Virus record (IMG/VR): IMGVR_UViG_3300042542_000857
Coordinates: 1-20,293 of that record
Reading direction: 5' to 3' (one strand)
Source: a virus
Length of the DNA: 20,293 nt
Below the pieces are notes generated by a model. It did not search any database, was not told where the DNA came from, and saw only the letters and a list, made by a program, of their open reading frames with translations. A program made the translations under genes and the position numbers. Below, piece after piece: positions 1 to 5,755 of this stretch (positions are counted from its first letter, which is position 1; each line of letters begins with the position of its first letter).

Positions 1-153
1 ACACATCACAATGATGTTAGAAGGCTCGTGGCGGGCTTTTGAACCGCCCATGCCTCGGTTTATCCTGTGGTGAGGTATGAGGTCTGTATCAGCCCCACAA
101 TGCCAGCAGGATTGGTCACGGTCAAGAAACTTTTGAAACTGTTTTGGAGTCAC
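1..153 (-). CDS. HNH endonuclease, partial (runs off left edge)
   Basis: Reading the minus strand from a GTG at 153 gives 51 codons open to the window edge. The peptide has a C16-x2-C19 zinc knuckle, then an HHRINRGMGGS block (H28, H29, G34 to S38), then PSNIIVMC with N46 and C51. This is the usual layout of small phage HNH nucleases: zinc-binding cysteines, the first histidine of the betabetaalpha-metal fold, then the Asn. The last His should lie beyond the window. The GTG overlaps the TGA stop of the preceding gene by four bases (GTGA), and a GGAAG Shine-Dalgarno sequence sits about five bases upstream. Phage HNH proteins often support packaging or act as homing nucleases. Which applies here cannot be told without the rest of the gene. 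It closes the recombination block of the window. Confidence 0.85.
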   Translation of the reverse strand, partial: MTPKQFQKFLDRDQSCWHCGADTDLIPHHRINRGMGGSKARHEPSNIIVMC

Positions 154-488
154 GCATGCTTCCAAGTCAGTTCGATCTGTTTAGCGATCACCGCAGTCAA
201 AGTTCCGGCATCCGAAAGCTGCTTCATTTTGATCTTGACACGATTCATTTCAGCCTTAGCCAAATCAACCTCAAAACGCAACTGAGCCGTCTGCAACTTA
301 GCCACCGCAGTCCGATCAGCTACGGTGCCGCCCGCCTCAATAAACTTCTTCTGATACTCAGTATCGTAAGCAATCTCAGCCTCAGCCACACGAACCTCAG
401 CCTGGTAAAGCGCATCCACACCCTTAGCCGATTCCGCCATGATGTGACGCAACGACTGAATTACTGAATCAGGATTTTCCTGCGACAT
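150..488 (-). CDS. Small helical hypothetical protein of the recombination block
   Basis: This 112-residue protein is not recognised as a named family. Apart from a short N-terminal stretch it looks almost entirely alpha-helical, rich in Ala, Lys, Glu and Gln with heptad-like spacing from about residue 15 to 95, so a coiled-coil or adaptor role is plausible. I chose the ATG at 488 (MSQENPDS) over the longer open frame starting at 584. A strong AAGGAG lies eight bases before 488, and the extra 32 residues would run over the coding end of the preceding gene. It overlaps that gene by 20 bases, and its stop overlaps the next start by four. The position beside an exonuclease and an annealing protein suggests an accessory role in DNA replication or recombination, by context only. 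Confidence 0.8.
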   Translation of the reverse strand: MSQENPDSVIQSLRHIMAESAKGVDALYQAEVRVAEAEIAYDTEYQKKFIEAGGTVADRTAVAKLQTAQLRFEVDLAKAEMNRVKIKMKQLSDAGTLTAVIAKQIELTWKHA

Positions 489-984
489 TAGCCCACTCCT
501 TGATCGCAAGCAGAACATCATTACCAGCCTTAGCTGCCTGAGCATCCGCATACAAAACACGCAAAGCGTCAATGTTGTAGACAAGAGCCAAAGCCTCGGC
601 CTCTTTCAGCCAGTCACGATTTGGTTTAGGAGTGACACCAGTCGCAACCTTAGCCATCTCAGTTTGACTAGGGCCTTTCGAACCACCCAAAGCCCACCTC
701 AAGGCTCTGCCCAGGGCCGAGGTGCTTGCGTTCTCCAACGCACTCGTCTTATTTGCCATGCCCTGACCATCAACCTCAAACGCCCAATCAGTAGCCTTCG
801 GCAAATCAGCTTCCTGATCAGCAGCATCCAAATACACGCGAGCCTCAACAACCCACACACCGGAAGCCCTATCCTGCGGAGTCGTGTGATTCACAGTCAC
901 ACAACGCAAATCAGGATGCAACGCCAACGCTCTAGCGTGACGCTCCTCAACAGTTTCATAATCGTTCAAATTGAACTGAGCCAT
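469..984 (-). CDS. Erf/Rad52-like single-strand annealing protein (probable)
   Basis: This 171-residue protein carries the block SALENASTSALGRALRWALG at about residues 81 to 100, followed by GPSQTEMAKV. The pattern of a small-residue helix plus GRAL resembles the core signature of Erf/Rad52-superfamily annealing proteins of phages. Such proteins coat single-stranded DNA and pair complementary strands. The N-terminal half (residues 20 to 75) looks like alternating beta strands, which fits the fold. The start at 984 has a GAAGGGA Shine-Dalgarno sequence at suitable distance. The neighbouring upstream gene is a YqaJ-type exonuclease, the classical partner of an annealing protein, and that context supports the call. 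The alternative is a plain single-stranded DNA-binding protein. The family assignment rests on pattern and context, not a search. Confidence 0.65.
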   Translation of the reverse strand: MAQFNLNDYETVEERHARALALHPDLRCVTVNHTTPQDRASGVWVVEARVYLDAADQEADLPKATDWAFEVDGQGMANKTSALENASTSALGRALRWALGGSKGPSQTEMAKVATGVTPKPNRDWLKEAEALALVYNIDALRVLYADAQAAKAGNDVLLAIKEWANVAGKS

Positions 985-996
985 TACATTTCCCTT

Positions 997-1869
997 CTAT
1001 TTTTTGATAGTCAAAAACGGTGTGCCACCATTACGGGCAGACCTTGTAGCAACAACATGATCATCCACAACAGCAGTCTTAGCATTACCCATTGCGTCAA
1101 GGGTTCTTGACTTCAACTCGGTAAGCAAAGCCTGAGCTGCATCAGCATCAGATTGAGCGTTCACTAACGCTACACCCAACTCACCCAAATCTACAACACC
1201 ATCAGCGTCAATGTCTGGATGCAAAACACGCACAGTTTCGTAAGTCGAAGTAGAACCATCCCATTCAGGTTGTTCACCGGAACCGACACAATCCCACCAA
1301 CGCTTTACCGTAGTGAACTGTGCGTCAGCTTCAAACTGATCCCATTCGATGTCATACTCGTGAAACTCGCTACCTGACACCCAGGCAACAAGCTTGCCCT
1401 TGTGGATGCCCAACACGGCCATATACCAAAGCACCTGAGCCTTGTAGTGAGGCGGAATCTCATTCCACGGGTAACGGCTCGTCTTGATCTCCAAAATGCT
1501 TAGAGAGCCGTCAGCGGCCCGAAGGATGCCGTCAGGGTTAGCGTGAGCAAACTCGTGAACCTTCGACTGCCAAGTTCCCGTTTCCAAAATCTCAAAACCA
1601 GGGTTCTCCTGAAGCCAAAACTCTTTGATAGGTCGCTCAAAAAAAGAACCAGCCCGCATCGCCAAAGACGATTCACGATCGTCTAACAACCCACAAGTCT
1701 TAGCCCACAAAGTAAACGCAGACTCCCACGGGTTCAACCCAAGAACAGTCCCAACCTGCGAACCACCAACACCCTGCGAACGCAGCTCATGCCACTCCGG
1801 TGAGCCAGAAACAAAAGTCCCCAACAAGCGAGCCGAAGGTAAATCCGTAACATCCCAATCAGTAATCAT
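997..1869 (-). CDS. YqaJ-type viral recombinase exonuclease (PD-(D/E)xK fold)
   Basis: This 290-residue protein matches the YqaJ/lambda-exonuclease family, which chews one strand of double-stranded DNA ends to feed recombination. Visible motifs in order are SPEWHELR (residues 23 to 30), GGSQVGTVLGLNPWES (35 to 50) for the conserved GxS/V-x-G-xNP entry block, GSFFERP with E78, NPDG with D113 and EIKTS with E127 and K129, followed by a helix with KAQVLWYM. E78, D113, E127 and K129 are the expected metal-binding and catalytic set. The remainder (about 200 to 290) is a helical tail. The ATG at 1869 has GAAAGGGC upstream. Twelve bases separate its stop from the annealing protein start, so the two are probably co-transcribed as a recombination pair. 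The start faces the divergent WhiB gene across 52 bases. Confidence 0.92.
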   Translation of the reverse strand: MITDWDVTDLPSARLLGTFVSGSPEWHELRSQGVGGSQVGTVLGLNPWESAFTLWAKTCGLLDDRESSLAMRAGSFFERPIKEFWLQENPGFEILETGTWQSKVHEFAHANPDGILRAADGSLSILEIKTSRYPWNEIPPHYKAQVLWYMAVLGIHKGKLVAWVSGSEFHEYDIEWDQFEADAQFTTVKRWWDCVGSGEQPEWDGSTSTYETVRVLHPDIDADGVVDLGELGVALVNAQSDADAAQALLTELKSRTLDAMGNAKTAVVDDHVVATRSARNGGTPFLTIKK

Positions 1870-1921
1870 TATTGCCCTTTCAGATTTGCAGAAACCATAA
1901 CCACATCAGTAAGGTAACTGT
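1870..1921. promoter_or_regulatory. Divergent intergenic region between exonuclease and WhiB genes
   Basis: These 52 bases separate two diverging genes, so they probably hold at least the WhiB promoter and possibly one for the recombination block. On the plus strand a TAAGGT (1910 to 1915) fits an actinobacterial TAnnnT -10 element and lies six bases before the WhiB ATG, with a weak TTGCAG 18 bases further upstream. If used, that promoter would give a leaderless WhiB mRNA. The same bases contain a TAAGG that could instead be a Shine-Dalgarno sequence, so the two readings compete. No clear promoter was seen for the minus strand. Confidence 0.4.
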
Positions 1922-2263
1922 ATGACAATCTACAGACATTTAGCTGAAGCAGCAAGCTCTAAGTTACAAGCACTACACGAAGCCATTGAAGAACAAGGAT
2001 CGGTGGCGTGTCAAAACTTCCCAGACGAAATGTATGAAGAAGAAGACAACGCCGATTCACGAGCCATGCAACACATCATCAAAAAGATTTGTGGTGACTG
2101 TCCCCTACGCTTTATGTGCCTTGACTATGCAATGACCGCCCGTGAACAGCACGGTATTTGGGGTGGACTAACCACTCGTGAACGCAACGACATTCACCGC
2201 GAAAAATACAACGCTCGCCGTCGCGTAGCCTACAAAAAAGAAAACCCCCAACCAGAAGCGTAG
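1922..2263 (+). CDS. WhiB-family iron-sulfur transcription regulator
   Basis: This 113-residue protein has the diagnostic WhiB arrangement: C30, then C57-x2-C60-x5-C66, which bind a 4Fe-4S cluster, followed by the GIWGG turn (residues 78 to 82) and a basic tail (R93-x-x-A-R-R-R region) typical of the DNA-binding end. WhiB-like proteins occur only in actinobacteria and their phages. They bind the region 4 domain of the principal sigma factor and change promoter choice. A mycobacteriophage WhiB (from phage TM4) is known to interfere with host septation and to exclude superinfection. This is the only plus-strand gene in the window, set convergent to the holin candidate and divergent from the exonuclease, which suits an independently expressed regulator. 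The stretch between C30 and C57 is acidic. Confidence 0.95.
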   Translation: MTIYRHLAEAASSKLQALHEAIEEQGSVACQNFPDEMYEEEDNADSRAMQHIIKKICGDCPLRFMCLDYAMTAREQHGIWGGLTTRERNDIHREKYNARRRVAYKKENPQPEA

Positions 2264-2289
2264 ATCCGGTCAGGGGCAATACAGCAAGT

Positions 2290-2568
2290 TTACTTCTTTT
2301 CGCGAGCCTGTTCTTCAATAGAATCAGATGCTTTGATAAATGCTCGCTGAATGTCATCCACCATAATCTTCATACGGCGAATCATCGTGCGGCCCAACTC
2401 GCCAAACACAAGCAACATTGCACCACCGAACATGACGATTACACCATTAGCCCAGTTACCTGTGACTGCACCGACAGCGGCACCAGCCGAAACTGTGACC
2501 AGCAATAAAGCAACGGTGAACCAGGCGAACCAGCCGACAAGTTTGAGAATAAGTTTGACGCGATCCAT
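2290..2568 (-). CDS. Holin candidate, two membrane helices
   Basis: This 92-residue protein has two clear hydrophobic segments, about residues 7 to 35 and 42 to 58, separated by a short loop (TGNWAN), followed by a charged C-terminal helix of about 30 residues rich in Lys, Arg, Asp and Glu. That is the topology of a small class II-type holin. It directly follows the endolysin, sharing the bases TAATG with the endolysin stop, and a GGAGAG ribosome site lies inside the end of that gene. Holins open the membrane at a set time to release or activate the endolysin. The family has little sequence conservation, so the call rests on topology and position. A general membrane protein of unknown role is the alternative. 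Confidence 0.7.
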   Translation of the reverse strand: MDRVKLILKLVGWFAWFTVALLLVTVSAGAAVGAVTGNWANGVIVMFGGAMLLVFGELGRTMIRRMKIMVDDIQRAFIKASDSIEEQAREKK

Positions 2569-3008
2569 TACTTCTCTCCAAATAGCGTTAGTGGGTCAAT
2601 CAGGTCGCTGTAAGCTGCTAGATGCCCGTTTACTTTTTTAGACACTTGCATGTGTAGATGGCTGCCCGTGCTTGCCGATCCACTTTTTGTGTTCTTACCG
2701 CCACCAACTTTGCCAATGACCTGACCAAGCTTGATCTTGTCACCCTTCTTGACAGCAACCGTGTCCGGTGCAACATGGGCATACTGCACAAAGATCTTCT
2801 CTTCCTGCACCCACAACTCAATAACCCAACCAAGCACATCAGTCCAAAACACATTGTGAACCTTAGCGTCACAAATAGCGACCAGCGGAGCTAGTTCTTT
2901 CGGTGACCAGTCTTGGCCACGGTGAGGTCTACCATTACGATACGGGGCAAGGTTGCCAAACTCGTCACCACGAAGCTTCTTCGGGAATGGTTCTTTGAAA
3001 ACGGTCAC
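2568..3008 (-). CDS. Endolysin, M23 (LytM-like) metallopeptidase
   Basis: This 146-residue protein is a compact M23 peptidase. The zinc and catalytic residues are visible as H29-x3-D33 (in PHRGQDW), H78 (in YAHV) and H117-x-H119 (in GSHLHMQ). The VKKGDKIKLGQVIGKVG segment (86 to 102) is the usual strand pair of the family. M23 enzymes cut peptide cross-bridges or stems in peptidoglycan. There is no signal peptide, no transmembrane segment and no separate wall-binding domain, so the protein is little more than the catalytic core and needs a holin for export. It starts with GTG at 3008, which overlaps the stop of the preceding membrane-protein gene (GTGA), with GAGAGTG upstream. Membrane-protein genes on both sides support a lysis role over a tail-associated one. 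Confidence 0.88.
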   Translation of the reverse strand: MTVFKEPFPKKLRGDEFGNLAPYRNGRPHRGQDWSPKELAPLVAICDAKVHNVFWTDVLGWVIELWVQEEKIFVQYAHVAPDTVAVKKGDKIKLGQVIGKVGGGKNTKSGSASTGSHLHMQVSKKVNGHLAAYSDLIDPLTLFGEK

Positions 3009-3220
3009 GCAAACACTCTCACAATCATGTAAACAATCGCAGACGCTAACGCAGATGACAAGATCGAAGTGATCCAGGCTGACTGATAGCGGGCTTTCTC
3101 CAACTCACGCAAACGATCCTCATGGTCAGCAAGTTGGTCAATCTTAGACTCAATCACAGTCAATCGGCTTTCAATACGAAGTAAGAGAGCTTGGTTAGTT
3201 GGGTGGCGTTCGTCACTCAT
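3005..3220 (-). CDS. XhlA-like coiled-coil membrane protein of lysis cassette
   Basis: This 71-residue protein has an N-terminal coiled coil (about residues 10 to 45, with repeated leucine and isoleucine heptads in LLLRIESRLTVIESKI and LRELEKA) and one C-terminal membrane helix (about 48 to 70). The topology matches XhlA-type proteins, which work with a holin and a wall hydrolase in host lysis. The ATG at 3220 has a good GAGGAG seven bases before it. Its start lies eight bases inside the zinc-ribbon gene, and its stop overlaps the endolysin GTG. It may be a second holin component or an anchor. Sequence family membership was not tested. Confidence 0.75.
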   Translation of the reverse strand: MSDERHPTNQALLLRIESRLTVIESKIDQLADHEDRLRELEKARYQSAWITSILSSALASAIVYMIVRVFA

Positions 3221-3362
3221 CAGTAGACTCCTCGCTCAACTCATTTGCCTCAAGCAAAGCTCCACAGCCACCACATGTAGTGATCGGCATAGGATCGGTC
3301 AGAACAAACTCAACAGAGAACTGAGAACACGACTCGTTCTGGCAAATAAACATTTTTTGCAT
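3213..3362 (-). CDS. Zinc-ribbon microprotein, 49 residues
   Basis: This small gene was found by translating the gap between the fibre and lysis genes. From ATG 3362 the peptide begins MQKMFICQNESCSQF and has C7-x4-C12, then TTCGGCGALLE with C30-x2-C33, then an acidic tail ending ELSEESTDE. Four cysteines in two knuckles indicate a zinc ribbon. The ATG overlaps the stop of the preceding fibre-like gene (TAATG), with AGGTGG at proper spacing, and the stop overlaps the start of the next gene by eight bases, so the reading frame fits neatly into the operon. An alternative ATG lies nine bases further in at 3353. The role is unknown. Small zinc ribbons are common in phage operons and may bind nucleic acid or stabilise a protein complex. 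Confidence 0.8.
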   Translation of the reverse strand: MQKMFICQNESCSQFSVEFVLTDPMPITTCGGCGALLEANELSEESTDE

Positions 3363-3976
3363 TAGGCCACCTGGTATTGGACATTGAAACCAATACGGTC
3401 GCCAACAGCAAAGGCGGCACCGAACGGAATCGTGCTGGAAAGGTTTGTGCGTGATAAGTAAGTTGTTGAAGAATCAGAGGCGCGAAGAGTTGCAGTCGTA
3501 GAGTTAGTAGCGATGTCTACCGTGCCTTGAAAAGTTGCGCTTGCTGAAGTGTCAAAGAAGAAAGCTGCTCCAGCAGTAGTAGAAATAGCTGTGGTCGCAC
3601 TTGTTACAGGCATAGTGACAGTAACAGAGCCGGATACTGCACCGCTTGTGCCAAGAGTCAATGAACCATGAGCAATAACTATTTTGCCCAAACGAATGTA
3701 AGCGTAAGTTTCAGTTGGCCCTGTGCCTTTAGTGACATTTGTCCAAGTTGGAGTCCAAGACTTCCAAGTGTTGTCGTAAGCGATCCAGCTACCGTTGTAA
3801 ACAAAGAAACAGTCATCAGCTGTCGAATAGCAAAACTGACCTTCAGTTGGCGCAGTTATAGCTGCATCACGAGCTGTAGTTGTAGCAAAAACAGGAATGG
3901 ACTGCTCCATAAGGTAAGAGTTCACATCAGACGCAGTAAGCTTCTCGCCAACCACAAAAGTTTTGAATCCAGCCAA
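3362..3976 (-). CDS. Tail fibre or receptor-binding-type minor tail protein
   Basis: This 204-residue protein begins with GFKTFVVGEKLTASDVNSYL, then SIPVFATTTARDAAITAP and EGQFCYSTADDCFFVYNGSW (about 27 to 64). These short modules are familiar from the tips of phage tail fibres and appendages. The rest (about 70 to 204) is Ser/Thr/Gly/Ala-rich beta sequence that probably folds as a jelly-roll or similar distal domain. It starts with TTG at 3976. No ATG is close, and TAGGAG lies seven bases before the TTG. It follows the minor tail protein in the usual place for host-recognition proteins. Function in receptor binding is inferred from position and composition. Confidence 0.75.
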   Translation of the reverse strand: MAGFKTFVVGEKLTASDVNSYLMEQSIPVFATTTARDAAITAPTEGQFCYSTADDCFFVYNGSWIAYDNTWKSWTPTWTNVTKGTGPTETYAYIRLGKIVIAHGSLTLGTSGAVSGSVTVTMPVTSATTAISTTAGAAFFFDTSASATFQGTVDIATNSTTATLRASDSSTTYLSRTNLSSTIPFGAAFAVGDRIGFNVQYQVA

Positions 3977-3985
3977 AATAAACTC

Positions 3986-5755
3986 CTAATAACCCAACAA
4001 GTTATAGTCTAACAAACCCGTAACATCGCTATCCAAAGTGAAAGCCTCGTTATCAAGCGTTGCCAGCTTGAAAGTGATCATGTATGAATCAACATTCATC
4101 TCTTCAGTAACACCAATGATTCGCGCATACTTACTAATGCGAGTGCCAACACCGTTAGGTTGAAATTTGACCTGCACTATTGAGCAAATGTCCAAAGACA
4201 AAACACGGTTTATTTGTGTATTTGTCAAAGGATTCAACATGACCGTTACAGACTCAAAACGATACTCCGGCTCACCATACTTTGCTACATACATCAAAGC
4301 TGCTGAGATCATTGACGCATCATCCACATACAACAATCCACTATCGGCAAAAGCACTATTACCGTATAGCGCAATGGACTCAAGGTTTTTTTCCGTCACC
4401 GAAGCGGTGCCGCCCAAACGCTCAAAAGTCACCTGGTTGTAAAGAAGCTCAGTTCCATAAACAATGTTGATGCCCTGATAAGCAATGTCACTACCATCAT
4501 CAGTAAACACAACATCAGAAAGCAACTCGTAACCACGAGCTTGAAATTGAATAGTCCCACCATTGTCAAGAAAGAAAAAGCCTTTCTCTGTGCGTTCCAC
4601 AAGTTGAACATACTCAAGAATGTTTGTGCCAGCTGCGATCGTGTGCGACTGCACTTCATCAGTATTAGTAACATCCAAAGTCCACTCTGGCCCACCATAC
4701 GGCCAAGTCACTTCAGGCTGACTCAAAACATAGCCAATACGGTTACCAGCTGTTTGTTGAGCCGGAGTCAAAGCCGAAATGGTTTGCTGTTGAGCCAAAA
4801 ATGAGAAAGCATCAACACCCGTAGCGGAAGCTGTTGAGTCACCACTAATGTCGTAACTCAAATTCCAGTCTTTTACAAAACCCCAAATACGGCCATAACC
4901 TTCTGACAAAATTTGCACACCAAGATTAGGAATGATCAAACCGTAGTAAGGGTTAGCGTATTGAACAAAAGTAGAAGTAGATGCCTCTGCTGTGCCTGAC
5001 CACGAATAGATTTGATAATTAGTATCCGTAGTGTTGCCACTAAAGTATGTGCCAACAGTCGAAGCTTGTTCAACCATTGCATAACGCCATGTCATTGTGC
5101 TGTTTAGTGGTCTGATGATTGAACCAGTAGTGTTACCGCCATACATTCGAACAGACACAGCACCAGCAGGAGCGGTATAAGTGCCAACCAACCTGGTTTC
5201 AACACCAGCAGTCAAGGTTTGACCTACACCAACCGCCACATCACCTAAAGAAGTTCCGCCCGTATCATAGAAAGTAGCCGCCAAACGGCGAACATCATTG
5301 ACGCTGGAAGTGACATACATCGAAAATGCATAAGTCAAACCAGCAGTAACTTGAATTCGTGCAGCGGTCGTGCCACCAGTAACGCCAAACGAGTAGACAA
5401 CTGTGCTTGCTGCTGTAGTGACAGTATCTACCGCACCATTAGCTGTCAAAGTAGTAGTTCCAGCACCACCAGTTCCACGGTTCAACATCTGCCAAGTTTC
5501 CTGCGGTGACACAGGAGCAGAAGTAGACGGAACAGGATTCTTTACTAAGTTAGTGCGAGTAGTCGAATCTGTGTATTGCGGATCAAAATAACGCAAACGG
5601 TTATCAAACTCGACTGCAAAACTGCCAGCTTCAAACTTATCTAACTCACGACTCCGCCCGCGATCTATTGTCACGGATCTTACATACTGACTCACATCGT
5701 AAGTAGTTACACCATCAGCAGCTACAAAATTGACTTGATAACTAGGAACAGGCAT
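3986..5755 (-). CDS. Minor tail protein with inserted carbohydrate-binding-like domain
   Basis: This 589-residue protein follows the tape measure, where distal tail and baseplate hub proteins lie in siphoviruses. Residues 5 to 62 (VNFVAADGV to YFDPQY) look like the start of a distal tail or hub protein. Residues about 69 to 245 (from TNLVKNP to YFSGNTTDT) form a Gly/Thr/Val-rich beta domain resembling a carbohydrate-binding module, and residues 246 to 589 return to the tail-protein body. I chose ATG 5755 because it shares the TAATG stop-start overlap used at many junctions here. The open frame reaches back to 5776, but no ribosome site precedes that ATG. The likely role is a tail-tip structural protein that touches host surface sugars. 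Confidence 0.82.
   Translation of the reverse strand: MPVPSYQVNFVAADGVTTYDVSQYVRSVTIDRGRSRELDKFEAGSFAVEFDNRLRYFDPQYTDSTTRTNLVKNPVPSTSAPVSPQETWQMLNRGTGGAGTTTLTANGAVDTVTTAASTVVYSFGVTGGTTAARIQVTAGLTYAFSMYVTSSVNDVRRLAATFYDTGGTSLGDVAVGVGQTLTAGVETRLVGTYTAPAGAVSVRMYGGNTTGSIIRPLNSTMTWRYAMVEQASTVGTYFSGNTTDTNYQIYSWSGTAEASTSTFVQYANPYYGLIIPNLGVQILSEGYGRIWGFVKDWNLSYDISGDSTASATGVDAFSFLAQQQTISALTPAQQTAGNRIGYVLSQPEVTWPYGGPEWTLDVTNTDEVQSHTIAAGTNILEYVQLVERTEKGFFFLDNGGTIQFQARGYELLSDVVFTDDGSDIAYQGINIVYGTELLYNQVTFERLGGTASVTEKNLESIALYGNSAFADSGLLYVDDASMISAALMYVAKYGEPEYRFESVTVMLNPLTNTQINRVLSLDICSIVQVKFQPNGVGTRISKYARIIGVTEEMNVDSYMITFKLATLDNEAFTLDSDVTGLLDYNLLGY

Noticed and set aside
28-50. GC-rich inverted repeat (GGGCGG and CCCGCC) near the left edge, resembling a terminator.
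   Set aside because: It lies inside the HNH reading frame, encoding the conserved GMGGSKAR block, and has no T tract after it.
2264-2289. Possible terminator between the convergent WhiB and holin genes.
   Set aside because: No stem of useful length was found in the 26-base gap, so transcripts probably run into each other or end elsewhere.
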